The notes: generated by a model from the sequence alone, not told the origin. DNA of 64,000 nucleotides from Rhynchonema sp. JSB1_4 (GCA_030248065.1 JASAMV010004154.1:1-64000), one strand, 5' to 3'. Positions 33,616 through 45,719 are shown, counted from the stretch's first letter. Numbers and translations are program-made.

Positions 33616-33960
33616 CAGGGTGATACGGTATGGTCTAAGAGTGCAAAGCACGGCTGGTTTGCCTTTAGATACTAGCACGGGGCGGGGGCGGTGGGTATTT
33701 CTAGGGTAGGTGCCAAAGCCAAGGTGGGGCTGGGGGTGCCTTTTGGTGTCCGACTGGTACGAAAAGTGTGGGTGCCACTTTTTTTCAACAAACCCACATC
33801 AATACCTTCAACAGTCCGATAGAGACACTGATAATGAACCAGAACGCCAAAGAAATAAGTGCAAGTTTGAAATTGACACGGATAATTGTTTCCTTTGCGA
33901 ATCAGGCACCGATGTTTTCTTAAAGATTTCTATCTCCTCTACAAACAAACAAGCTGCGGC
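33616..33960. repeat. Element T copy 1 (unclassified repeat, partly coding-like)
   Basis: It starts CAGGGTGATACGGTATGG. It matches 46926-47875 once the two MITEs there are removed. The segment at about 33820-33950 is open (+) and encodes KCKFEIDTDNCFLCESG with a CxxC. Its last about 50 bp are the inverse of the start of the repeats at 32045 and 44446. Confidence 0.6.
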
Positions 33961-34429
33961 GCGTTTCGCGCGGAAATTTGAATACGCGCGAACCATCGTG
34001 CATTGGCCCACCTGACCTTTCCCATCGTTGGCTTGTGCGGATCCAATAATGTTCCGGTTCCACGTATTTCGGAAATGAAAGAAAGAGAAATGGTGAGCTC
34101 GTGGTTGGACTATACACATCGTTTTTACTTTATAGTGCGTATTCGCATGTTGTACACGTGTTTGCACAAAAAACGTGCTCAATATTAACATCAGCGGATC
34201 GAAACCCCCCAACATGATAATGCACGTGCACATGCACTTACATGCTCTCTTCCAGTTGCGCTGATCGATCGATCCAAGAAACTCTTCTTCCCTGATTCCG
34301 ATAACCTGCCAAAGTGTCAAATTTTCACTTGAAATTTTGTGCGAAAAACATTGCACGGTGTTAACATGCATGACATTACAACACGTGTAGTTTGTTTTTA
34401 ACAGTGTCATGGTGACGGATCTCTGCGTA

Positions 34430-34751
34430 TAGTCCGTCCACCAGCTCATGGCACTTTGTGTTGCTGCTGGCTGGTTTGTTCCCTTCCTCCACATTCTAAT
34501 GAAAGAGAAATTGAGTTTCCGAAAAAAATTATTTTATCTCCTAAATTGCTGTTTTATGAAATCGACGTGTTTTATTTTAATTTAATTTAATTTTAAATTT
34601 GATCGAATTCAATCGTTTTCGACACGTATTATCAGTTTTTCAGTTTTTTTGCAAAATCGCTCACACGCAATTGGTCTTTCATTAGAACGTGGAGGAAGGG
34701 AACAAACCAGCCAGCAGCAACACAAAGTGCCATGAGCTGGTGGACGGACTA
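34430..34751. mobile_element. MITE V (TA-flanked, about 70-bp inverted ends)
   Basis: TAGTCCGTCCACCAGCTCAT.. and its inverse ending ATGAGCTGGTGGACGGACTA are flanked by TA on both sides. The middle is AT-rich with no ORF. Element Y (46642-46925) is a diverged relative. Confidence 0.75.
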
Positions 34752-34759
34752 TACTTTCT

Positions 34760-36668
34760 GTTTAGGAACTGTAGTTCCTTAAAGAAAGATTCAAAGTGTG
34801 TACGGAAACCTATACTTGCACGTTTTGTGGTTTGATGGATCATTTCCGCCCTACATCCCAATATCTTCTGCAGTTGAAGATCTCACTCCGTTTTACAAAT
34901 TTTGTTCAGTTATGTACATGTCCATTCCATACGGCGAGGCGGTTTTTTTGGCACTGTAGCCTATCTTATAGGTACATTTGTGTTTCACTGTTTTGCTTCA
35001 CTGGCGTTTCGTTGCCCATTTATGGGTGGTGTAGTTAAATTTCTCTGATTGTCATAGAGAATTTAACTCATGTTGACTGTTATAGTTCTGAAACATTGTT
35101 TCTTCGAACCACCACATGAAACAGACAGACTCCTCATGCGTGACACTGCCTCTGCCTGTGACAATGCGCATAAAGTTTTACAAAGTTCGTCATTATGCGT
35201 GGAAATCTGGATATTCGTCGCATTTGTTTTTCTTCATTAGTCTCATCAACTCGGAGTCGAAGCCCATTCCCAGCTTTTGAAGATCGTGCATCGTTTGTTA
35301 TTTTTACGCGCACGCTCTTTTGATTTGGAACTGACTAACTGATTCACCCAAATCCGTACGTTTTTTCCTGACATTTTTTTCGCCGAGACAAGGTGACACT
35401 TACAGTATTTGTGTCCTATTTTTCACTTTCTGATTTTCATAAACTGAATTAAAATAGCATTCCACTGTTAAAATGGCATATCTGGTCGTTTCGTCATTCA
35501 GTTTACAGCACGTGCTTGTTTATGCCTATTGTACAGGTAAACACTTCGGGGCAGCTGTTTCTCTCAATTTGAGACTGTGTATTCGTGTGTACTGTCGAGT
35601 TCTTCAGAAACAGCGCGTAACAGGAATCTGCCGTGCGTTATGTGCCGTTCCATATTTTTGTGTTGCTGTTTCTTCGTTTCGTAATTCCACTTTCAGTGGT
35701 ACAGATGAAACTGAATGCAAAGCAAGACAGGGCTGCAAGGTTAATTTTTACTCTTGATATGTGTATAGTTCACGTGCCTGCATTCTGACACCAGTTATAG
35801 CCGGTCAACACGATGCATGCCGAACGAAGACAGCGTTTATTTGTGCTTATTCTACAATGCGCAGATTGTGGGAAACAGGTTTTCCCTACCCCAGATAAAT
35901 ATGTAAATCGATACAAGATCGTAAACAGCGTGGCGCTAAAACTAATTTCATTTACACTTCAAGTTAGATTTACTGCATATTTCTTACGCCACACGTTTCG
36001 GTATCATTCATTGATGATGTCGACTGCTGTTGGAGTAACCGACCTTTTTGTGTGTCTTGTGTTGGATTTGTACCAGGACGTCAAGCATGCCTGCGTAAAA
36101 AGTGAATAACCTTACGTACCACATCATAATGAGCGCATCAGTTGACCCTGTAAACTATTTTATTTTACAACTGAAACGCTTCTTGCAGAAGTTTGCTGTC
36201 GATTACTAGAATGTGCATCTGCGCAATGCTTGAGCCTTCCAGTCTGAATGTTGATATGCTGTGCAGTTGCTTTGCAGAAGTGAGCTTTGCAATATCACAT
36301 CTCTGATCATTCTATTTTGGTTCTTGAAAGTTTTTTATTCTCCATACCGTTTGTTTTATATTTTGCATTATGCACGCATCTGGTACGCAATTTCCATAAA
36401 CATACTTATCGTTGTTCCTTATGCAGAACGAGATGATGTAAATAATTTATAACAAACTTTTTGTCATAATCGCCTGCTCTATTCTCAACATACACGTGTT
36501 GGTGCGCTTGTGTTTTTTGAAACATAGTTTTTCAACATAACATCCACTTTTCAAAAATCTATGCATTAATGACACTCGGTGGTGTTTTAGTTTCTGCTTC
36601 CACACAACACTTGTCTGCAATTTTGTTGCCACGGGGTTTCAGTTTAATATTCAGTCAAATCTTTTCAG
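34760..36668. other. Upstream region of the four-pass protein gene; nothing firm
   Basis: No transposon ends and no convincing ORF. An acceptor (CTTTTCAG, 36661-36668) just before the gene suggests that at least one 5' untranslated exon lies in this stretch. Confidence 0.35.
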
Positions 36669-36689
36669 CCGAATACGCAATTTGGGACA

Positions 36690-38133
36690 ATGACTGCAAA
36701 TAAGGTGATCCCGTACGACGCGAGTAGTGAGCAGTGTTCGTCGAGTGGACCCAGTTTCGATGTGAACGATCGTAAATGGCGCGTGTGTCGAGCCACGGTG
36801 CACTGTCAGACAATGGTGCAAGTGATGTCACTCATTTATGTCGGTAGACAACACAGTACCGTCAAGCTTTGGTTTTTACAACATAATTATTTGAGTGTGC
36901 GTCAAATGTTTTACTTCAGTTCGCGTGTTCAATAGCAGCGATCGCCGCATTGGCTGTGTACGGCACAATGACAGCCCAGCTTATTTTGGGTTCGTTTTGT
37001 TTTCTTTTGTGCTGTTTATGGTATTATTTTGCGATTGTGCTGTTTTTGTTTTACAACCACTCGCTTTGCAGCTCTCCCGATCAGTGTGTTCTTGCTGATG
37101 TCGCTTTCATCCACTTGTACATTCTACGGTGCCACATCTGAGCGCATCCACTGGATGTTCCCACAACTCACACTCACCATCATTTCTGTCACCCTGTTTA
37201 CAAGGTAGAGTCTTCATAGTGACTGTTGATTCAATGAATTCCGGGTTGAGCGCTCAAAGTAGTGAAATTTTGCCACTTGTCAGTGCACCTAATTAAACTC
37301 GTGCTAGTGAGCTGCCAACTGGGCACTTAAAGCTGCTGGTCAATGACCCGTCGACCGCACTTGACCTTGGGGCGTAGTACCGTCGTGGCCACCCTTCCCT
37401 GTCCAGCATGCACTTTAGTGCAGTTAGTGCACTTTTGTGGACGCCATGTATAAAAATGGGCGCAAGCAGCCTGACTGCTCAACATCCAGAAAAATCCACA
37501 AAAGTCTACGCACGCTGATTGGCTTGGCTACTGGCTTGCTGCTCACGCGTGTGCGTGGAGTCCACAAAAGTGCAAAAAAAAAAAAAAAAGGGAAGAGGGG
37601 GGAAAGGAAAAAAAAAAAAAAAAGAAAAAAAAAAAAAAAAAGAAAAACAAAAAAAAAAAAAAAATACTTAAGTGCACTAAAGTGCACTGACGTGTAAGAG
37701 GGACATGTAAGGGTGGCCACGACGGTACATATACCTGCAAAGTTTGGACATCGTGTCACCCGACCCTAATCTGACGAGTCGATTGGTTGCTTCAGCAGCT
37801 TTAACCAATTTCAGTTTCGTCGCCGGCTGGTTTTTCAACAAGTGGAACGATCTGCAGGTCAAAAAACAGATGACCACACGTGATGCCGCAATGTCCATGA
37901 TAATATTTGTGTTGGTACTCGGACTTATTGTTGCGTATCAGGTTAGCAACGTCCACATGAGCCGTGATTAGGAGTTCTTGAAAATTTATACAATCATTTT
38001 GGTCAATCATGCTCAGGTGTGGTCTTTGATGGTCATGCGACGATTCTGGAATTATGCTACAGCAAAATCTCAAGCAATGGAGCATTGCAAAACGACTGCT
38101 TCGTGTTCCAGCTCCAATGTGTCGCACAAATAG
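36690..38133 (+). CDS. Four-pass membrane protein, LAPTM-like
   Basis: Exons 36690-36843, 36936-36989, 37072-37204, 37815-37941 and 38017-38133 total 585 nt (194 aa), all in phase. A polar N-terminus of about 40 residues is followed by hydrophobic segments at VMSLIYVAAIAALAVYG, PISVFLLMSLSSTCTFYG, FPQLTLTIISVTLFTSFVAG and MSMIIFVLVLGLIVAYQVWS. A short Cys/Ser tail starts after RRFWNYATAKS. The layout resembles small lysosomal/endosomal tetraspan proteins of the LAPTM type seen in nematodes and arthropods; this is a resemblance, not proof. An AATAAA follows at 38486. Intron 3 carries MITE U. Confidence 0.75.
37380..37725. mobile_element. MITE U (TA-flanked) with A/G tract
   Basis: Ends CCGTCGTGGCCACCC / GGGTGGCCACGACGG are flanked by TA at 37378-37379 and 37726-37727. 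Inner arms repeat TTTAGTGCA-type words. A long A-rich tract with G patches (37573-37665) lies off-centre. Confidence 0.8.
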
Positions 38134-38485
38134 TCGCCGCTGCACTGAACGGTGCCATAACGCCATAACACAGCCATTTGCAAGTGCTCTTTTTTGTGCC
38201 TCAGTTGTGTATTTATTCTCAAATCAACTTGTCACACGCCACGCTCAGATGGCAAACTTGTGTTACAATGGATAACTTCACTGGCAATAAGTTGTTTGTG
38301 CTTTGTTTCATTGAAGTAACCTGGATACATCATTATGGGTGCGGTTTTGTGTTCTACTATATACAGTATGGTATACTATACGTTCAATTGGTCACTGCGA
38401 TTAAGCGTTGCAGAGGGGACTTTTTTGATTTATCTCAAAAACAATCGCTGGCAAAAATTACAAGCAGCATGAAAGAGGAACGATG

Positions 38486-38491
38486 AATAAA
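38486..38491 (+). terminator. AATAAA poly(A) signal
   Basis: The hexamer is about 350 bp after the stop of the four-pass protein gene and is the best candidate for its cleavage signal. Confidence 0.5.
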
Positions 38492-38700
38492 ACGGATTAA
38501 ACGTCACAAAACAGGATTGTTCTCAGATTATGGAGCGCTTGCCCAGTTATACTTTGCTATCAGCGTACATTTGTTGTCCGCTTCTTATACATAGTTCTTG
38601 CTTGGTCTAGGTGTATACGAGTGTAACAATTATGAATGTGCCATTGAGTGAGATACAAAAGTAAGCTTGTGTTAAGTTGTTGAGTCAGTTCCCAGTTTAT

Positions 38701-41190
38701 TTACTTCTTCTTCGCAGCCCTCAAGCAATTTAGTTCCGATGCAGCATTTGCGTTCCTGGGATCGTTCCGATTTGGCTTTAGCCACTGCAGGTTGTCAAGT
38801 CCCAACGCGCCTTGGTTTCGACCGTGATTCTCAGCGAGAATAAATATCTGTAAAAGATTACGCTGTTGCACCTTGTGCAATAAATACTGTGTTAAAAATG
38901 GAACTAACTCTTTGTGTTCCCTTCGGAATGATTAGACTGGTCGTTTGCCAACTGCGGTCAGACGGGTCTGCCTTGTCGTTTGTTGAGAATGGACAATTGG
39001 TAGGGGTATTCAGGCAAATCTTTTGCGTGAAATCATAGACCGCCTCGTAGTGGTCGTATCTGGACCAGTTTAACAATCTATTTAGCAACCTCTACACGGG
39101 CTGTTGAACTTCATTTCATACAGTACATACATTTCGCGACAGGTAATGGTCGGGCTCACCGTAAGACACCGTCCTCTTTTACGTTAAGTGGACCAGAATC
39201 AAGCCCAGCTTTCTCCCCTGGCAGCAAGTACGTTGCCATGTAGGTGTCTCTGGGACCGTCCTCTGTAGAATTAGAGGTGATTTCACGCCATGTTGGATTT
39301 GAGGAAGAAACCAAAGGTCCTACTTCCGCTCGGCACTCCCGTGATCCTGTTCTCGAAACGACCATTATGCGTTCCGAACCCCTTATCGAACTGACCGAAC
39401 AGAGGCGATTGGGAATCAATGGTCGGATCCAGGTAACCACACGGTGGATCTGGAACCAAATGTGAATCAAATGAGCGTTTATCCGAATGTAGTGAGCAGC
39501 TTTGGTCTGCGTCCAACCGGGACAATCTAGTCGATCGCAGGCCGAGTTCTCGTTCTCGTTGTTGTTGTTGTTGTTGTTGTCGTTGCACGGCGTGAATTCG
39601 ACTTCAATGGAGTCGATGATGGCAACGCCACCGCCCGGTTCGAGGAAATTCGACGCAACGACCACGATCTGAGCACAAAAACATTGGAAATTGAAAACTT
39701 ACGCCTTCCAAAATGTGTAACGAACGACTAATCACACACACACATCGAACAGATTGCCGGGCGGCATGTTGACTGTTGTCGGACCTGGACTTTGACCCCT
39801 TGGCACAACCACGCAGTTCAGTAGCACACGTTCGGTAGCATCGTTGTCAGAAAATGTCTCCTGGGTGCACACTTTGAGTTCGACTTCTTTTGTTGTCCAA
39901 TGTCTGCAGAATTGAGGTTCACGCATGCAACAGGTCTATTCACCATAAGATAAACTGCAGTATCATGTAGGCCGACTCACTGCAAAGTTACTCTGACTGG
40001 GTCGTCACTGCATTCAACACTGCACGACACGAATCTGGCCTGGACGTACGGATCATTTTCTGCTGCCGCCGTCACAAGATAGCCACTGGCTGTAAATTGT
40101 AAATTAAATGGTATATTCACAACTATAGGACCTCTTGCGCTAGATGCCTGTTCCTCAATGTGATGTCCTGTTTTATGAATCAAGTCAATATCACTATCTG
40201 GGGTCACCAACCCGGAGGCGGAGCGCCAAAGTTCTGTTGGAACACGACCGGCTCCGGTCGCGTGATGCTGGTCCTAAACTCCAACTGATCGTGCGGCGGT
40301 TGTACGTTGCCCCAACAGCACTGGTCGCCATCGAAGTTGCATGTCAGATCGCCACCGTTCTTCACTGAACTGCCTTTGTTGAGGTACGCTGCAATTGCTG
40401 GCCATTGTTAATTGCCGTCCACAGCTGGTAACTTGCAACACCTGCTCGGCACTCGGCTTCTCAGCACTTACTATTGTCGTCGTACGGTCTCGTGTCCTTG
40501 CCATCGACACCCATTTTGGCTGAAATGCGAACAGATCGCCGCTGATTAAACGGGACGAAACATCAGCAAGCCTAGGGTTGGAGGGTTTTCGCAAAACTTA
40601 AAAAAACATTTTTTAATTTTTTCGAGGGATCAAAATAGTATAAAACGTCCAAAAAGGCCTTTTGCAGGGTTATTTTGTGACAAGGGTCGAAAACTTTCCT
40701 GCACAAAGTAACTTTCCGGACTTATATTTGATATCTAACCTGCACCAAATGATGTTATTACACTTTCCCGTGATGTATGAGACAGTCCAAGTCACAAAAG
40801 TGATTTTTCAGTTAAAGGTGCATATTTTCGCGTTTTCTGGGCAAACTGGGTCAAATTTCACCGAATATGATACTTTAAAAGTATGTTTTAAAAAGTTGTT
40901 ATAATTTTTTTGCAACTCTGAGCAGACCTACTTTTCAGTGGATTCGGAGCGTTGCTTCCGCCATCCCTACTTGGATTCCTTCCATTATTGTTGTTGTTCG
41001 GCCTGGGATTTTTGTGTGGGTCATCCTTGTTGGGATTTCTGTTTGATCCCGATGATCGACGGCAAGCCATCGCTGCAATAAAGAGCAGAGTAGATGAGCC
41101 CCATTTGTTGGCACACGAATAGAATCATCAAAATTGCTCACACTGTGAACTGAATGCAATCAGCACCAGAACGAGAATAGTTCGCTTCAT
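38701..41190 (-). CDS. Secreted two-unit MAM-like protein
   Basis: Exons in transcript order: 41151-41190, 40932-41072, 40472-40519, 40212-40388, 39981-40089, 39744-39903, 39324-39668, 39160-39262, 38909-39059 and 38701-38847. All junctions are in phase, except that the 345-bp exon must lose one frame (see findings). The signal peptide is MKRTILVLVLIAF. An Asn/Pro-rich linker follows, then unit 1: LTCNFDGDQCCWGN.. to ..NFLEPGGGVAIIDSIEVEF, the MAM-like ending with GG.A.ID.I. Unit 2 runs from SACDRLDC to FILAENHGRNQGALGLDNL. An Asn run (NDNNNNNNNENEN) and Asp/Cys-rich spacer separate them. The final codons overlap an AATAAA. It is likely extracellular; binding partner unknown. Confidence 0.75.
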
Positions 41191-42967
41191 CTCTGTCGTA
41201 GCCAAGATTCAGAGAGGCATGTAGTATTTTGATCTGAAAGCAACAAACAACTTGTGATCGGTTAACGGGTGTTTACTGTTTTTAAAAGACTTGGGTTTTT
41301 CAGACAACCGCTCCAGACAACTTACGGCCAACGAAAAGACACGTAAAGAGAGCAGTTGAGGCATGAAAAGTCAGCGTGAAGTGTATGAAGTCCAAATCAT
41401 ACATCAGTGACACATTTGAGATGGACAATATGGGCGCCTCAGTGAAAAGATCAACTCAATTTAATTGTGTGCGAGCACGTTTCATGCATGTTTTCACACC
41501 TAAGTGTGGTAACTGAGTGCAACTTATGTATTTTGAGAAAAACATCTTTGTCAGATCAGCAGGTGAAAGTTTGCAAAGTGATTTTTCAATAACTGCCTGC
41601 TGCTCATCTTGAAATAAGCACCATCGCCTTGCTTCACTACGCTGCTAAAAGTGCTACATTCCCACAATGAGATTAAATATTTTTAAGAAATTCTTTCGCC
41701 CAAAGCTTGACACCAACGATTTCAGGAAAGTAGCCAAAGCTAACACTCATTTGAAATGCACTGTCAAGACGGCATCTGACGGACACCGCACGAAACTATA
41801 CGGTTCTATACTGAGTTGTCCAAACACGTCGACTCCGGTCGGCCGAGAAGTACGAGAAAGTTGCATGCAGTGCCATAATTGACAGAACCTAATTGTTGGT
41901 TTTTTATTGTGAGTTCTGCCTGAGACCAATGCTTCTCTGGACTTTCTAATCAAGTTAGACAACTTTTTTCGTACGCGGTTCCTTCTACATCGCGACCTCG
42001 CAGTTACCAACGGCGTTCGTAGTTGCAGTTTAGTTGTTCCCAAACCGGTCATTCAAGAACGCGTGAGAACTTTTTGGTGCTTAGAAGTTTGGGTCCCACC
42101 CGAGTGCGTCACGCGTCATCCTCCAATGTGATGGCAGTGGATAGGTGTTAATTCATGGACGGACGCAAAATGCATATAAGTGGGCGAGCGCTTGAAAACA
42201 CAATCGCGCTCAAATGTCTGTAAATGACCATAAATACCTACAACTCCCATATCGACATTAACAACATTTCGACGTCACACAATACAATTGAAATACGAAT
42301 GCAACGTTTAGTTGTGCCCTTAAGATGTCGAGTTTCCTTCCAAGTTGTTTTGTGTTCCCGTGTAGAGGAAAACGAAAAAAATTCATGCGCACTCATGTTG
42401 GAAGTAGAACCTCTTTGCGGCACTACCCTCTTTGCCCACATAAGTTTGCAACTCTTGTTGTAGACTTTTGACATTCTTCAACGTGGATATTTCTTATTTA
42501 AATTGGAATGATATCATCAAACATCTGCATGTCGTTTTGCTTCCTGGCAAAAGGTCAAGCCATTATCACTCGACTTCATGGAGGGTAAACGAAAGGGCTT
42601 TGTCGGAGAATTGTAAACAGAGCTGGCTAATCGCACAGCAAATATTTTGATCGAAAATCGGAAGATGCATAGAAAAACGACTTGGTTTGCTTTGATTGTC
42701 GAAAAAAGTTATAAAAAGACCTACGATTGAGGCTATCGATGATAACCAGCCTTGACCAAAACAGATCATGTGATTGTTGCTTAGCTGAAATGTAAATAAA
42801 CAGTGAGCGGGCAGATTCACAAAGCAAAAAATCAACATGCTATACCTCATATAAAACTCTAAGCGCAGACACAAAAAGCACAGTTTGGTTTCGGTTTGAC
42901 TAATATTATTACACTTGCTTCACTTGAACTCAGTTTTAAATCTTAACAACTGTTCAACCCGATCCTG
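41191..42967. other. No firm gene; possible promoter of the peptide gene
   Basis: A 71-aa ORF at 41667-41882 (+) has no signal peptide or known domain. A TATA-like CATATAAAA at about 42848 is about 120 bp upstream of the peptide start codon. Confidence 0.4.
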
Positions 42968-43369
42968 ATGAAGTTGGCAATTGTCATTGTTGCTGCTATG
43001 GCTGTGTGTCTGCAGGTGCGAATACGGAATGCTGCTTAGTTATGCTTTTAAGCGCGGGCTTCAACAGTTTCTGGCAAGAATGCATATAACTTTCAGCCAG
43101 CGCGCGGTGCCCCGCCTCATCAGCTTGTGTACAGCGTCGGACGTGGGACTGACGTTGGCAATGGCAGAGTGGTGACGCCCCCACCACCACCACCGGGTTG
43201 CTGCTTCCCTGATTATGGACATCAAAATCCCGGTTGATTCAAGTGGTTTTCAAGTTACTGACGATAAATGATCAAACCTTAATTAATTTTCACTTCAGTC
43301 TTGTACAACCCGTTCAACAGCATGGTGGACATACTGTACGGTTTGACCAAAGGCCGCAAAAAGAAGTAG
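42968..43369 (+). CDS. Short secreted peptide, 84 aa (peptide gene 1)
   Basis: Exons 42968-43015, 43097-43232 and 43299-43369 total 255 nt, in phase. The signal peptide MKLAIVIVAAMAVCLQPARG is encoded mainly by exon 1. The mature part has VVTPPPPPPGCCFPDYGHQN and ends VDILYGLTKGRKKK. Only one adjacent Cys pair is present. There is no clear internal dibasic site other than the terminal GRKKK, which could act as an amidation/processing signal (inference). I recognise no family. The next gene downstream on the same strand is also a small secreted protein. Confidence 0.7.
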
Positions 43370-43684
43370 ATGGTTGTTCCAGTAAATCGTACCATTTCTG
43401 TGACTTTTATGTGGAACTATTATTGCGTCATGTGTACAAAGCTTGTCTGGCAGCCATTGATCATGCAACTCAATTTATTTGCTTTTAAATTTGTTCTGTA
43501 AATCACTAAACTGTATAATGAAGTCGACATTTGTTTGAACAACTGCTTCGGTAGTAGTCACATCCTTACTGTATCCTGTCCGTGTCCCATATGCCTTTTT
43601 TGTTCGAGTTTCGATTGACTGCGTTGTAAATAGCCAGATACCATTACCATTGTAAACGCCGTGAGTTATTCCATCAATAAAATC

Positions 43685-44145
43685 ATGCTTGGAACAAAAT
43701 TAGCACTATTTATGATAATTGCAATTGTGATTCAAGTATGCATTACAACAAATTTATCGTTTTGTTTTGACTGTTGAATTTTCACTTAATTGCCAATTCC
43801 AGGCTTCTACAGTCAGCTGTGATCTGATTGAGCGCGTGGTACGTTGAACAATTTATGTTTCAAAGGGTTGTATTTCTGTTGCACAGTTTTACCAAAACAT
43901 TGAAAAACACATGAAAACGATGCATATTTCAGAAGAGACAACTGCCGTCGTTGAAAGCTGCAGCAAACCAAATTGAGGCTATTGGTATTACGTTTGTTTA
44001 TCGTCTGTCCCACGTGTTCTAGTTATTCAACACAAACACAGATAAACAAATTTTAGCCAGAGGTGAGACGTTCCCGATATACGGCAAGAAGAAATACCCA
44101 GATGATTATCCAAGCATAGACGGCTTCTTTGGTCAAGCTAACTAG
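43685..44145 (+). CDS. Short secreted peptide with dibasic site, 75 aa (peptide gene 2)
   Basis: Exons 43685-43735, 43803-43838, 43933-43984 and 44057-44145 total 228 nt, in phase. The signal peptide MLGTKLALFMIIAIVIQAS is followed by TVSCDLIERVKR, then QLPSLKAAANQIEAIARG, ETFPIYGKKKYPDDY and PSIDGFFGQAN. A KR pair about 30 residues in, and GKKK later, are plausible prohormone cleavage sites, so a neuropeptide or hormone precursor is possible. AATAAA at 43676-43681 (likely signal for peptide gene 1) ends three bases before this start codon. A second AATAAA is at 44204-44209. Confidence 0.7.
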
Positions 44146-44203
44146 CACCAATGCTGTGCTGTGGGAAGCAGTGAATATATATTCTAAAAAAATTGCAATT
44201 TGG

Positions 44204-44209
44204 AATAAA
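44204..44209 (+). terminator. AATAAA poly(A) signal
   Basis: It lies 59 bp after the stop of peptide gene 2. Confidence 0.6.
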
Positions 44210-44445
44210 GATGGACAGCGAATTTAATTGGTGTGCGTGTCAGCAACCGTTCTCGATCCTCTGTTGATTGTTGTCTTGCATTCACCAGTGACCTGATATT
44301 AACAAAGATGCCGATGTCTGAACTGCCAAGTCCGAGGCCCACAGAACACAATACTCAGCGTTTAAACTTGTGCTGGTTTACTGATTCGTCCTCGCGCCAA
44401 ACGAAATTAAAGAGATTTTTCAAATTTGGAATGGAAGTGCAAGTA

Positions 44446-44784
44446 GAGGAGATAGAAATCTTTAAGAAAACATCGGTGCCTGATTCGTAAAGGAAAGGTG
44501 AAACGAGGTGAAACATTGATCAAGCATGGGTCGCTGGTGACGGGACGCTTTGTTCCCAGTGACAGACCGTCCCGCACACCTCGGCCTGTGCCGGACGGCG
44601 CGGTTTGTTTCACTTTCTTCCTCGATAACGCCTACAAGTTATTATCTGGCGGTAGACAAGTGCGGGAAGCTCGAATTTACTGTCCGTTTCGTTCTAAAAC
44701 TTTTCTGGAGCTTCGAAATGAACACCGCAACACCTTGATGAAGATTCTGAAACAACGCCGATATTGCCCATCAATGGGTTGAAT
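44446..44784 (+). CDS. Repeated ORF copy 2, intact, unidentified domain
   Basis: It is nearly identical to 32045-32388 but open throughout, 44498-44782. The peptide starts MKRGETLIKHGSLVTGRFVP, continues ..VPDGAVCFTFFLDNAYKLL and ends LKQRRYCPSMG. The start shown is simply the first Met of the open frame. Being multicopy and beside MITE debris, it is probably part of a mobile element rather than a host gene. No recognised family. Confidence 0.45.
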
Positions 44785-45288
44785 TCACAAAACAAAGTCA
44801 AGCTCACCGTCAAGCTCAACGTCAAAATTCAAAGCCAGATGTTTCCGCGTCACGCTGGCTCGTGCAGCAGACGCAATTTTCTAAACAAAGGGTCAACTTT
44901 GGCGCATTATTGTGCAAGACTGGATGCTTACCTGAGAGTATTTCTGAGTTTCATGAATTTCTGAAAAGAGGCAAAGAAATGAACAGACGATCACCAACGG
45001 AGGTGCAAAAAATTTTGACTGCGGTCAACGATCGCCACATTATTTCAATACCATTAGTCAGAAATTATTATAACTCAGAAATAATCTTCAGTAACGCTTG
45101 TGCTACGTCCTTAAAATAACAGTATCCCGAGAAACGCATCCAATCATGCCCAATAATGTGTCAAAGTTGACCCTTCGTTCAGAACATTGCGTCTGCTGCA
45201 CGAGCCAGCGTAACGCCGAAACATCTGACTTTGAACTTTGACGTTGAGCTTGAGGGTGAGCTTGACTTTGTTTTGTGAATTTCACCCA
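44775..45288. mobile_element. MITE W (TGGGTT/AACCCA-like ends)
   Basis: GGGTTGAATTCACAAAACAA and its inverse (GTTTTGTGAATTTCACCC) close long inverted arms with CAAGCTCA words. It interrupts the repeat ending at 44784, where copy 1 continues uninterrupted. Confidence 0.7.
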
Positions 45289-45318
45289 ATGACGTTGCGT
45301 TGCTTAATCACACACAAA

Positions 45319-45544
45319 GGGTGATATTTTCGAAACGGTGTAAAGGTCAGTTGGGTGTAAAGGTCGGTGGAAAGCTCGGTCGACAGCTCAGTGCGATAGA
45401 CCTCGGTGTAAACTTGAAACATTCCACGTTAATAACAGGCAATGTTTCACGTTTACACCGAGCTACGCCGACCGAGCTTTCGGCCGAACTTTACACCGAC
45501 CTTTACACCCAACTGACCTTTACACCGTTTCGAAAATTCCACCC
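45319..45544. mobile_element. Palindromic MITE X (GTGTAAAGGTC words)
   Basis: Arms starting GGGTGATATTTTCGAAACGG pair with the inverse ending CGTTTCGAAAATTCCACCC. Word repeats of GTGTAAAGGTC(G/A)G fill the arms. The first bases (GGGTG..ATTT) resemble those of MITE W. Confidence 0.75.
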
Positions 45545-45719
45545 ATAGAATGCAGTCACTAAAATGTTTCAGACCCGCAGCAACGTGGGTGTTCTGCCAG
45601 ATTATTTTCAGATGAAACTGTTTTGTAACAATCACAAATGGCACAGAGTGGCTAGGAGTGACTGAACGTGAAAATCAGGATTGATTTAATGAATTCTTAT
45701 ATGATCATTGTGCGACCAA

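Noticed and set aside
35473..35757. 94-aa Cys-containing ORF
   Set aside because: No signal peptide, splice support or recognised domain; consistent with chance in an AT-rich upstream region.
37424..37759. 111-aa minus-strand ORF full of Phe
   Set aside because: It is the translation of the A-rich tract in MITE U.
39156..39665. 169-aa single minus ORF as one gene
   Set aside because: It merges exon, intron and out-of-frame sequence of the MAM-like gene. The spliced model keeps conserved MAM-like residues.
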